DNA from: Beroe forskalii
Lineage: Eukaryota; Ctenophora; Nuda; Beroida; Beroidae
Length of the DNA stretch: 64,000 nucleotides
Assembly: GCA_011033025.1 (NCBI GenBank)
Contig: WFMF01000185.1
Coordinates: 1-64,000, forward strand
Direction: 5' to 3'
Position numbers and translations under genes: made by a program. Below the pieces are notes generated by a model. That model saw nothing but the letters and a program-made list of their open reading frames with translations, had not been told where the DNA came from and ran no database searches. Positions 11,951 through 24,239 of the stretch are shown here, in pieces; position 1 is the first letter of the stretch; each line of letters begins with the position of its first letter.

Positions 11951-12240
11951 ATTAGGGATCCAGAACTCCTATCTAAGGATGTACTACTAAAACTCTATAA
12001 TGGCAATGGACCTGCAAGAGAAAGTCTCCAGAACGCCCAAAGCCCCAGAGGGAGGCCTCCATGACAACATGGGGACTAAATAATCAACTAATTAAGTAAT
12101 TAGTTAAATAACGACCCTGACGGCGTGACACCAGGATTTGAACTCTCGACTGTCTGCATGCCGGGACAGCTGCTCTACCTATTGAGCTGTCTCCCTTTTC
12201 TCTCCCTGAGATAGCTCAGTGGGTGGAGCAGCTGTCACCA
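11950..12240 (-). mobile_element. tRNA-derived SINE with opposed tRNA heads
   Basis: On the minus strand from 12194, the sequence has a tRNA-like A box (AGCTCAATAGGTAGAGC) and B box (AGTTCAAATCCTGG), followed by a body running to about 11950. Immediately upstream, on the plus strand at 12200-12238, is a second tRNA-like 5' half (GATAGCTCAGTGGGTGGAGC). The cloverleaf is too imperfect for a functional tRNA. A shorter copy is at about 18365-18650. Confidence 0.7.
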
Positions 12241-12659
12241 CGTGATTGACCATTCCGACATGGGACAGTTCAATGATTCTCTGACAAAAGTTCACTGATC
12301 AGTGATAGCTCTGGCAAAAGTTCACAGATCACCTGAAACCTCAAACAGGGAGGTCCCGAGCTGGGGTTTCTGTCTGGAAACTCGCCTGTTGATCCGTCCC
12401 CCGTTTAGTAGTAGCAGTGGTAGAGTCACTAATCAGTAATCACTAAAGACCCAATGTAGGTACGTACCTTAGTACCTATTTATTTAGTTACTTACTTTAA
12501 ACTATTCAATGTGACTTTTTATCATATTATCATTTAAGTAGACAATTATGAAGCCTGGATATCAAGATATCAGCATCTATCAGTCGATACAGTTACTTAG
12601 TTGACAGTCATTACTCCATCAAATAAATATTATCTTTTTTTTGAACATGTTTATACTTT

Positions 12660-13380
12660 GGCTACTTTACAGTGTATATTTTTTATTTCATATCGCACAA
12701 CACACTCATCACTCATTTCTTAGCCGTAAATCTAATTTACACACATTCCTCTACACTTACACTGTGAAAACAGTGAAGAGTGTAACGAACTGTCTACTGA
12801 TTAGATTACAATTTACATGGGAGCAGCGATGTGAAAACCGGGAAAATATGTATGGGCTGTCGGCTCAACAGCATCCTTTACCAGTTCACATGTATGTCAC
12901 GTGCAGCACGTGACTGCAACTGATACTGCTAGTGCGATGTGAAAACCGAGAATCTTTCAATGCACTGTCTGGAGAAGCAGTGAATTTACAGATATACTGT
13001 ATGATCACATGTATATCACGTGAGGAGCATCACTGACATTCGATACCCCACAAGCGATGTGAAAACAGTGCAATTTCAACAAACCTGCTCACCAAAGCCG
13101 GGAATATTCAAAGTGCTGCCTGATCACGCGTATATCAGGTGACAAACCCCGTGCAAACCTCGTGACAGATCAATTCTGTGAAAACCGTGATTCTCAATCG
13201 GGACTGCTTGTTGAAACAGTGCAGAAATGTGATTTTTTCTTCAATGTTGGGCCATGGCGGGGTGCCTCTATTGCTAAGCACGTATACCCCTGTTATCGTC
13301 GCGCGGCGCGCCGGCGCGTACGCACACCTATGCGGGGCTTAGGAAGTCTGCGACTAGTCATACATTGTACGACAAGTTGA
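12660..13380. repeat. End block, right orientation (internal copy)
   Basis: Reverse complement of 9490-10150, followed by a GC-rich stretch (CGCGCGGCGCGCCGGCGCG at about 13300-13318) that also resembles 49290-49380 in opposite orientation. It ends near GCTTAGGAAGTC. This suggests that the sequence from 9490 to 13380 was once a separate 3.9-kb element. Confidence 0.7.
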
Positions 13381-13894
13381 TATCAACGCAAATAATATTG
13401 CGATACAGTCCTTGGCTTATTATATTTGTGGAGAGTTGGTCGGTCATTGAGCTTTTTTCAGCTTCTTACTCTGGTTTTAGACCTGCTTGGCCATGCTTCT
13501 ACCTGTTGCTTGACTTGAGTTTGGACATATTAATAGTGCATATTATTCTGTTCCATTGACTTTTTGGGCAATTTAGTGATTTGTAGTTTGATGGTTAGCC
13601 TTATGTGTATGTGTGCTGATCAGTCAAAAGCAAGTTTTTAACATTGGAAAAAATATTCACTATCTTGAAAATTGAATAAATGGACACCTGGGTTAAAAGG
13701 TGTGTTTTTAGTGGAAGCTAATGTTTTGATATAATGAAAGGAAATGTGATGGTTTAATACCATAAATTATTCTATTTCTTTTTCTATATCATTTTGAGTG
13801 CTGCAATAACTTCAAATATTCAATCAGAGTTTTAAATCTTAAAATCATTAAGGATCATTCACATATCATGCAATCAATTTTGACCATTATCAAC

Positions 13895-14203
13895 ACCCTC
13901 CCTCATTAGGCTGAACAGCCTAATGTAATATTTGATAAACTGAAAATGTCGAATAGGAATCATAAAACATTACTCATACTGCAAGACATCCCTAGACAGA
14001 GCTTCACCTACCGTGGAGCACTGGCATGGAATACTGTGGCTAAGTCTATTATGAAGGGCAAGAAAATCGATGATATATCGATTGAAACCCTCAAGACATC
14101 TCTGAAAAAATCCATCTACAAATTACAAAGTGAAAATGATCCTAATGAATGGACTCATTTAAACACAGTATTCAATAACATAGCTCTAGCAAAAGATGAA
14201 TAA
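13895..14203 (+). pseudogene. Non-LTR retrotransposon C-terminal fragment
   Basis: The reading frame at 13946-14203 includes RQSFTYRGALAWNTV followed by a basic region, ETLKTSLKKSIY. This is the tail found after the reverse transcriptase domain in CR1/Jockey-type LINEs (typically a YRGAxxWN motif). No upstream reverse transcriptase is attached, so it is a 5'-truncated relic. The copy at about 20235-20540 has several single-base losses that break the frame. Confidence 0.7.
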
Positions 14204-15793
14204 TTTAAATCAAATACTTTTTGACCCCTATGCAGACTTCTCTAATGGAATTTTTTCTTTCCTTGGCTTGGTAGCTCTGATAAACTTGAAAACAATAACA
14301 AAACTTTTCTATTTGAAGAGTTTATTAGGCTACGACCAATTGTGTGAAAACATCACTGTAACAAGGATCTGACTCAGTAAGGTTACTGTAGATCAGCTAG
14401 GTCGGTTGAGGATATAGGTAGGTATCTAATGCCACATGTATTAGGCAGTCACAACGACTGCAGTGTGAGTGTGCTGTGTGATACTTTTTATAATACTTCA
14501 ATGATTTATTACATCTTTTTATTTTATACTATAATATATGTATATTATGCTTTTTCCTTTACAACTAATAAAACAACCACAACAAACATTAAAGCATATA
14601 GAAATAGGTATTTCACTATGCACTTTGAAAGATGTGTGTAATGTTTCTTTTTTGTTAAGCTTGTGTGTGTGAGCAAAAAATCTGCAAAAGTTGATGTTTT
14701 TGAAAAATTGTAATATAATTTTTGAAAATCGAAAAAAATGGATCCTATTGAAGAATCCAAGCATTGCTAAATTTTTCCTTGCAATACATAAGTAACGAAT
14801 CAAAAGGCCCCTACAACCTAACCAGATGAATGGTGGGTGCAGAAGGCAAGAAATTGCTCGTAACTCTCCATACACAACATCATGGCTAGCAAAGATTGTA
14901 ATTTTAACGTTATTCCTGTGTCTTAGACCTTACCACTTTAACCCAAATATTTCACTTTGAAAATTTTAAATAAGCAGAAAAACTTAACTTGAACTTAACA
15001 ACTTGAACTTAACAACACCACCAATTACAATCAAATTTGAGAATGTTGTGTCACACTTTGTGGAGTTCCTGAAGAAGAGATATTTTATCTCGAAACTGAC
15101 AGTTGAATAGCGGTGCAAAGTGTATGGGTTCGATTTCATATTTGAGAATTTTTGTGTTTCACTGAAATGATCAATCACTTCAAACAAGCAGAAAAACTCA
15201 TCACACTAATTGAAAATATTGTTATTTAATTTGAAGTTGAATGGAATGCATGTTTTTATTTATATAAAAATGTATTTATTATATCTAGTCTATTGAACAA
15301 TTCACTGTTGTTATAACCAAGCAATATCGACAATATCATTGCTAAAAACAGTATTGGCTTGATTAAGAATTGTAAGTTATTACTCAGAATAAAGGATTTG
15401 ATATAAGCTCAATGTATTAAAACAACGACCCCAAAAAGTGCCTCGTTGCCTAATTGTCTATCTAAGTATTTAAAGTGAATTCCCATACTCAATCAGTTCC
15501 ATGCAAACAATTGATCTCAGTTAAGCATGTGCTAAACTAAATTTCAAGTTTCAAAATGACAAGGAATATAATTTTTAGAACAGCTTCACAGAGAACAATT
15601 TTCAGCATTACCACTCAAATCCTTTACCACCTGAGTTTTTTGGAATCATCTTTATCTCTGACAATTAATATTTATATTTATTTTGTTTGTGTAAAATAAA
15701 TTTTCTTGTTTTCCTCAATTTTCTTGTTTTCCTCAATCAAATGGAATCAAGGTACAACCCCACTTCTTGAGGAAAATATTATGTTATCAATAA

Positions 15794-15955
15794 GGGATCG
15801 TTCACATATTACATAATCAATTTTTGGCCGATTTCAACCCCCCCTCCTCCTCGTAATCAAGTTTACAGTAGCTGTATATGTCACAATAACATGTAACGTA
15901 ATCATTTGGGAACCCCCTCCCCCTCTTGGTGATTACGTAATATGTGAACGATCCC
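15794..15955. mobile_element. MITE, GGGATCGTTCAC family, copy 1
   Basis: Terminal inverted repeats of about 27 bp begin GGGATCGTTCACATATTACG and surround a C-rich centre; there is no coding sequence. Flanks are TAA and TAG. Related copies are at 22079-22223, 30233-30400 and 33771-33930. Confidence 0.85.
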
Positions 15956-16039
15956 TAGGGTGCGCCCTTTTTTCAAAGTTTTTTGGGCACAATTCTTCAC
16001 TGATAGATCTCGATGAGCTGATCACGAATATATCAAGTT

Positions 16040-16290
16040 TTTTGAAATTAGACAACGCCTTCCTTGTCCGCAGGGGCTTTTTGTGTTTCGTGACGTCATG
16101 TCACGTGTTTGCCCTAACCAGCGCCCTGGTTTCGCGCACGGAGTGCGCGGCGCGGCAAGCCGCGACACCCCTGGTTAGGGGAAGTCACGTGTCATGTCAC
16201 GTGACCCGTCTGCTAGTACTTTGTGCGCTGGTTGCTTCCGCGCGCGCAATTGTTATACTGTGCGCGTTCGCGGATCTGTCAGTCTGATGG
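16040..16290. other. GC-rich, CACGTG-containing island
   Basis: CpG-rich DNA contrasts with the AT-rich surroundings and carries CACGTG sites and complementary stretches (CTAACCAGCGCC and CCCCTGGTTAGGGG). An 81-codon open stretch here matches no family I recognise and is broken in the copy at 22346-22546, so it is not called a gene. Confidence 0.5.
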
Positions 16291-16555
16291 CAGAGTAATT
16301 GCAGGCATTGCTTAAGCTTATGTTAGTGGTGCTATAGGTCCAATATGTCAACTTTTAAAGCTTATAGTAATACTGAAGACGTTCAGAAGAAACGCATGAA
16401 TTTATAATCGAGTTTGTTTCTTTGTTCAATACTGTAATACTGTTCAATACTGTAATAGGCTGATTCAGCTTAGCGGATTAGTTATTATGACTCAAAGATG
16501 GCATCATCAAGTATACGAGAGAGCAAAAGAATCAAAAAAAGAATCAAAATCATAC

Positions 16556-16800
16556 TCCAGCGGATCCGCTTTATTAAGCAGATCCGCTTAGCTGTTATCC
16601 CGCGCTTAGCTTAGCGGATCCGCTTAGGATGGAACTAAAGTCATGGCAATTTTCTGAATTTTATAATCGAAATGATTTTCAAAAACGATAAAGCTATCCG
16701 CTGAGTCAAGCGGATCCGCTAAGCACTAGCAGATTCAATCATATTATTTAGTATCTAAGCGGATCCGCTTAGCTTGAGAGTTAGCGGATCCGCTTGAGAT
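16556..16800. repeat. Cluster of AGCGGATCCGCT palindromes
   Basis: The 12-14 bp palindrome AAGCGGATCCGCTT or close variants occurs about six times in 245 bp, separated by unrelated AT-rich sequence. The cluster is repeated at 22808-23050. Dyad symmetry and irregular spacing suggest protein-binding sites, but no protein can be named. Confidence 0.7.
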
Positions 16801-17339
16801 GTAACTGTGTCATGGCAGAAAACGGTAAAGTGACACTTGACCAACATAACATCCCCGACACCGCCCCTACTTCAGTACTGTGAATCTATAGACTTAGAGT
16901 TTTAGAGCGGAGAAATGATATATTGATAAACTGGCACCAGAGTGAATTCTGCCTATATTGACTCATGACTGGTTTCAAAACCTGATTGAGTAAATAGCCG
17001 TTGATTGACATTGATGTCAGTGATCGCAATTAACATCAGATTGATCAGAGAATCGGTGTCAATTGTTAAATAGCCCAATGCGCTGACGACGAATGATCAT
17101 GATGAGTTTTCGACATACCCTTCCTTTCAGCGATGTTAATTTGACAACCAATCTTTCAGACACCAGTGCATTGATCAATCGGCGTCAAATTTGATTATCC
17201 ACCAGCGTCGATTGACGTTATCAGCCTGCTTCACTTCGCTAGATAAGGCAATGTTAGTCATTATTCATTCTGTTAGCCGGTTGCCTATGATTCTCAGATC
17301 ATGGATACTGTTTCTAATTAAACGTTCGTTACCATGCAC

Positions 17340-20300
17340 CAATCAGATCAGCATCTGATGCTAATTTCTGATCACTAGACACCCGTTGATGATCAATTCA
17401 CGCAAATCTTCATCGATCATGAAGACGCGAAGATCAATCTGAAATTTCTGTTACTTTGACTCCTGTTAACTAATCAAGTGACGCTTTAATCTAGTTATCA
17501 ATCGAAAACCAGTTCATTGATTTTGACGAATTTGGACCACTGACGGCAATTAGCTGGATTCACTCAACCAATCTGATGCTAATTCAGTAATTTACTGATC
17601 ACTTTGACACCAGTTGACTGATCGATCCACGCTGATTTATAGATCACTGAGACACCAATTCACTATCAATCTTACTTGATTTACGATTTAGTTGTCACTT
17701 AGACAAGACTCAGGCATTCGGCTGTTGTCAGTTCACGAGTTGCTGAGCCTCGCGCCTATCTTCATCGATGAAGAGCGCGAGGCTCCAGCCTCAACTCAGT
17801 TCTTTGGACTGACAACAGCGAATGCTTGAGTCTTGTCAGTTGTCACTTAGACATTTAGATTAGAAACCAGTTCTCCATGATCAATCTGATGGTAATTTAC
17901 TGATCACTTCGACAGCCGATAACTGATCAATAGAATGAATAATGTTCTTTATTCTCTTAGCTCAGCGAAGTGAAACGAACGATAACTGATCAATCTGACG
18001 CTAATTTATGGATAACTAACCAATCTGACACCGATTTACTTATCACTTACAACTCAAGAGATTGAAGTTTATTAAACGAAATAACTCATACGAGAGGATT
18101 GTAATCAGAAGCTTTCGAAAATCTTGTGATTATCGTCAGCTTAGACATTTAGGTATTTAGACAATCAGACACCAGTTCTCTGATCAATCTGATGTTAATT
18201 TACTGATCACTTTGACAGTCGATTACGGATCAATCTGACGCTATTTTACTGATCATTTTGAAACCACTGATCAATCTACGCTAATTCACTCTGACACCAG
18301 TTTACTGATCAATATACCTTCATTTACTCACTCTAAAACCAGTTCACTAATCTGCATTAGGGATCCAGAACTCCTATCTAAGGATGTACTACTAAAACTC
18401 TATAATGGCAATGGACCTGCAAGAGAAAGTCTCCAGAACGCCCAAAGCCCCAGAGGGAGGCCTCCATGACAACGTGGGGACTAAATAATCAACTAATTAA
18501 GTAATTAGTTAAATAACGACCCTGACGGCGTGACACCAGGATTTGAACTCGACTGTCTGCATGCCGGGACAGCTGCTCTACCTATTGAGCTGTCTCCTTT
18601 TCTCTCTCCCTGAGATAGCTCAGTGGGTGGAGCAGCTGTCACCACGTGATTGACCATTCCGACATGGGACAGTTCAATGATTCTCTGACAAAAGTTCACT
18701 GATCAGTGATAGCTCTGGCAAAGTTCAAAGATCACCTGAAACCTCAAACAGGGAGGTCCGAGCTGGGGTTTCTGTCTGGAAACTCGCCTGTTGATCCGTC
18801 CTTTGCTTTAGTAGTAGCAGTGGTAGAGTCACTGATCAGTGATCACTAAAGACCCAATGTAGGTACGTACCTTAGTACCTATTTATTTAGTTACTTACTT
18901 TAAACTATTCAATGTGACTTTTTATCATATATCAGATATCAGCATCTATCAGTCGATACAGTTACTTAGTTGACAGTCATTACTCCATCAAATAAATATT
19001 ATCTTATTTTTTTTGAACATGTATATACTTTGGCTACTTTACAGTGTATATCTTTTATTTCATATCGCACAACACACTCAGCACTACTCCATGAATCGTC
19101 AAGCGCATTTCTTAGCCGTAAATCTAATTTACACACATTCCTCTACACTTACACTGTGAAAACAGTGAAGAGTGTAACGAACTGTCTACTGATTAGATTA
19201 CAATTTACATGGGAGCAGCGATGTGAAAACCGGGAAATATGTATGGGCTGTCGGCTCAACAGCATCCTTTACCAGTTTCATGTATGTCACGTGCAGCACG
19301 TGACTGCAACTGATACTGCTAGTGCGATGTGAAAACCGGGAATCTTTCAATGCACTGTCTGGAGAAGCAGTGAATTTACAGATATGCTGTATGATCACAT
19401 GTATATCACGTGAGGAGCATCACTGACATTCGATACCCCACAAGCGATGTGAAAACAGTGCAATTTCAACAAACCTGCTCACCAAAGCCGGGAATATTCA
19501 AACTGCTGCCTGATCACGCGCATATCAGGTGACAAACCCCGTGCAAACTCGTGACAGATCAATTCTGTGAAACCGTGATTCTCAATCGGGACTGCTTGTT
19601 GAAACAGTGCAGAAATGTGATTTTTCTTCACATGGCGGTGCCTATTGCTACACGGATACCCCTGTTATCACATGGCTGCATTTACACCTATAAGGGCTTA
19701 GGAAGTTCAAGTAATTAGTCATACATTGTACGACAAGTTGATATCAACGAAATAATATTGCGATACAGTCCTTGCTTATTATATTTGTGGAGAGTTGGTC
19801 GTCATTGAGCTTTTTTTCAGCTTACCTGGTTTAGACTCTGGCCATGCTTCTACCTGTTGCTTGACTTGAGTTTGGGACATATTAATAGTGCATATTATTC
19901 TGTCCATTGACTTTTGGGCAATTTAGTGATTTGTAGTTTGATGGTTAGCCTTATGTGGTGTGTGCTGATCAGTCAAAAGCAAGTTTTTAACATTGGAAAA
20001 TATTCACTATCTTGAAAATTGAATAAATGGACACTCAAGTTAAAAGGTGTTTTTAGTGGAAGCTAATGTTTTGATATAATGAAAGGAAATGATGGTTTAA
20101 TACCATAAATTATTCTATTTCTTTTCTATATCATTTTGAGTGCTGCAATAACTTCAAATATTCAATCAGAGTTTTAAATCTAAAAATCATTAAGGATCAT
20201 TCACATATCATGCAATCAATTTTTGGACATCAACATTCTCCTCATTAGGCTGAACAGCCTAATGTAATATTTGATAAACTGAAAATGTCGAATAGGAATC

Positions 20301-23160
20301 ATAAAACATTACTCATACTGCAAGACATCCCTAGACAGAGCTTCACCTACCGTGGAGCACTGGCATGGAATACTGTGGCTAAGTCTATTATGAAGGGCAA
20401 GAAAATCGATGATATATCGATTGAAACCTCAAGACATCTCTGAAAAATCCATCTACAAATTACAAAGTGAAATGATCCTAATGAATGGACTCATTTAAAC
20501 ACAGTATTCAATAACATAGCTCTAGCAAAAGATGAATAATTTAAATCAAATACTTTTTGACCCCTATGCAGACTTCTCTAATGGAATTTTTCTTTCCTTG
20601 GCTTGGTAGCTCTGATAAACTTGAAAACAATAACAAAACTTTTCTATTTGAAGAGTTTATTAGGCTACACCAATTGTGTGAAAACATCACTGTAACAAGG
20701 ATCTGATCAGTAAGGTTACTGTAGATCAGCTAGGTCGGTTGAGAGGATATAGGTATCTAATGCCATGTATTAGGCAGTCACAACGACTGCAGTGTGAGTG
20801 TGCTGTGTGATACTTTTATAATACTTCAATGATTTATTACATCTTTTATTTTATACTATAATATATGTATATTATGCTTTTTCCTTTACAACTAATAAAA
20901 CAACCACAACAAACATTAAAGCATATAGAAATAGGTATTTCACTATGCACTTTGAAAGATGTGTGTAATGTTTTTTGTTAAGCTTGTGTGTGTAAAAAAT
21001 CTGCAAAGTTGATGTTTTGAAAATTGTAATATAATTTTGAAAATCGAAAAATGGATCCTATTGAAGAATCCAAGCATTGCTAAATTTTTCCTTGCAATAC
21101 ATAAGTAACGAATCAAAAGGCCCCTACAACCTAACCAGATGAATGGTAAGAAATTGCTCGTAACTCTCCATACACAACATCATGGCTAGCAAAGATTGTA
21201 ATTTTAACGTTATTCCTGTGTCTTAGACCTTACCACTTTAACCCAAATATTTCACTTTGAAAATTTTAAATAAGCAGAAAAATCACTTAATTGAAAACTT
21301 ATTTAATTTGAAGTTAACAACACCACCAATTACAATCAATGAGAATATAGTCACACTTTGTGGAGTTCTATTGAAGAAGAGATATTTTATCTCGAAACTG
21401 ACAGTTGAATAGCATTGCAAAAATTGTATTTCTGATTAGATTTGAGAATTTTTGTGTTTAACTGAAATGACTAATCTTTTAAACAAGCAGAAAAACTCAT
21501 CACACTAATTGAAAATATTGTTATTTAATTTGAAGTTGAATGGAATGCATGTTTTTATTTATATAAAATGTATTTATTATATCTAGTCTATTGAACAATT
21601 CATGTTGTTATAACCAAGCAATATCGACAATATCATTGCTAAAACAGTATTGGCTTGATTAAGAATTGTGTTATTACTCAGAATAAAGGATTTGATATAA
21701 GCTCAATGTATTAAAACAACGACCCCAAAAGTGCCTCGTTGCCTAATTGTCTATCTAAGTATTTAGTGAATTCCAAATCAATCAGTTCCATGCAAACAAT
21801 TGAGCTCAGTTAAGCATGTGCTAAACTAAATTTCAAGTTTCAAAATGACAAGAATATAATTTTAGAACAGCTTCACAGAGAACAATTTTCAGCATTACCA
21901 CTCAAATCCTTTACCACCTGAGTTTTTTGGAATCATCTTTATCTCTGACAATTAATATTTATATTTATTTTGTTTGTAAAATAAATTTTCTTGTTTTCCT
22001 CAATTTTCTTGTTTTCCTCAATCAAATGGAATCAAGGTACAACCCTACTTCTTGAGGAAAATATTATGTTATCAATAAGGATCGTTCACATATTACATAA
22101 TCAATTTTGGCCGATTTCAACCTCCTCCTCCTGTAATCAAGTTTACAGTAGTTGTATTTGTAACACATGTAACGTAATCATTTAACCCTCCTCTTGGTGA
22201 TTACGTAATATGTGAACGATCCCTAGGGTGCGCCCTTTTTCAAAGTTTTTTGGGCACAATTCACTGATAGATCTCGATGAGCTGATCACGAATATATCAA
22301 GTTTTTGAAATTAGACAACGCCTTCCTTGTCCGCAGGGGCTTTTTGTGTTTCGTGACGTCATGTCACGTGTTTGCCCTAACCAGCGTTGGTTTCACGGAG
22401 CGGCGCGGCAAGCCGCGACACCCCTGGTTAGGGAAGTCACGTCATGTCACGTGACCCGTCTGCTAGTACTTTGTGCGCTGGTTGCTTCCGCGCGCGCAAT
22501 TGTTATACTGCGCGTTCGCGGATCTGTCAGTCTGATGGCAGAGTAATTGCAGGCATTGCTTAAGCTTATGTTAGTGGTGCTATAGGTCCAATATGTCAAC
22601 TTTTAAAGCTTATAGTAATACTGAAGACGTTCAGAAGAAACGCATGAATTTATAATCGAGTTTGTTTCTTTGTTCAATACTGTAATACTGTTCAATACTG
22701 TAATAGGCTGATTCAGCTTAGCGGATTAAGTTATTATGACTCAAAGATGGCATCATCAAGTATACGAGAGAGCAAAAGAATCAAAAAAAGAATCAAAATC
22801 ATATTACCTCAGCGGATCCGCTTTATTAAGCAGATCCGCTTAGCTAAGTTATCCCGCGCTTAGCTTAGCGGATCCGCTTAGGATGGAACTGTGTCATGGC
22901 AATTTTTCTGAATTTTATAATCGAAATGATTTTCAAAAAACGGTAAGCTATCCGCTGAGTCAAGCGGATCCGCTAAGCACTAGCAGATTCAATCATATTA
23001 TTTAGTATCTAAGCGGATCCGCTTAGCTTAGAGTTAGCGGATCCATGTAGATGTAACTGTGTCATGGCAAGAAACGGTAAAGTGACACTTGACCCATAAC
23101 ATCCCCGACACCACGCCCCTACTTCAGTACTGTGAATCTATAGACTTAGAGATTTAGAGT
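17340..23160. repeat. Second copy of segment 10900-16880
   Basis: Order and orientation are the same as in the first copy, but there are many small deletions, often at homopolymers or repeated words. For example, the LINE fragment, the palindrome centre and the GC-rich stretch are all shortened. The preceding 16880-17340 resembles a garbled reverse complement of the array. The pattern suggests an assembly duplication made from lower-quality reads, though a real decayed duplicate is possible. Confidence 0.75.
22079..22223. mobile_element. MITE, GGGATCGTTCAC family, copy 2
   Basis: Counterpart of 15794-15955 within the duplicated segment. It is about 17 bp shorter through scattered losses, mostly in the C-rich centre. 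It is not an independent insertion. Confidence 0.8.
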
Positions 23161-24239
23161 GGAGTAAATGAAGGTATATTGATCAGTAAACTGGTGTCAG
23201 AGTGAATTAGCGTAGATTGATCAGTGAATTGGTTTCAAAATGATCAGTAAAATAGCGTCGGATTGATCCGTAATCGACTGTCAAAGTGATCAGTAAATTA
23301 ACATCAGATTGATCAGAGAACTGGTGTCTGATTGTCTAAATACCTAAATGTCTAAGCTGACGACGATAATCACAAGATTTTCGAAAGCTTCTGATTACAA
23401 TCCTCTCGTATGAGTTATTTCGTTTAATAAACTTCAATCTCTTGAGTTGTAAGTGATAAGTAAATCGGTGTCAGATTGGTTAGTTATCCATAAATTAGCG
23501 TCAGATTGATCAGTTATCGTTCGTTTCACTTCGCTGAGCTAAGAGAATAAAGAACATTATTCATTCTATTGATCAGTTATCGGCTGTCGAAGTGATCAGT
23601 AAATTACCATCAGATTGATCATGGAGAACTGGTTTCTAATTGTCTAAATGTCTAGTGACAACTGACAAGACTCAAGCATTCGGCTGTTGTCAGTCCAAAG
23701 AACTGAGTTGAGGCTGGGAGCCTATCTTCATCGATGAAGATAGGCGCGAGGCTCCAGCCTCAACTCAGTTCATTGAACTGACAACAGCCGAATGCCTGAG
23801 TCTTGTCTAAGTGACAACTAAATCGTAAATCAGAGTAAGATTGATAATAGTGAATTGGTGTCTCAGTGATCTATAAATCAGCGTGGATCGATCAGTCAAC
23901 TGGTGTCAAAGTGATCAGTAAATTACTGAATTAGCATCAGATTGGTTAGTGAATTGGCTAATTGGTGCCTCAGTGTTCGTTAAATTCGTGCCAAAATCAG
24001 TGAACTGGTTTTCACATTGATAAGTAGATTAAAGCGTCACTTGATTAGTTAACAGGAGTCAAAGTAACAGTAAATTTCAGATTGATCTGTGAACAGGTGT
24101 CTAAATGATCAGTAGTGAGTAGCTTCGCGTGAGATTGATCAGAGAACGGGTGTCTAGTGATCAGTAAATTAGCATCAGATTGATCAGTGATTGAGTGAAG
24201 TGGTGTCAAAATAATCCGTAAATAAGCGGCAGATAGATC

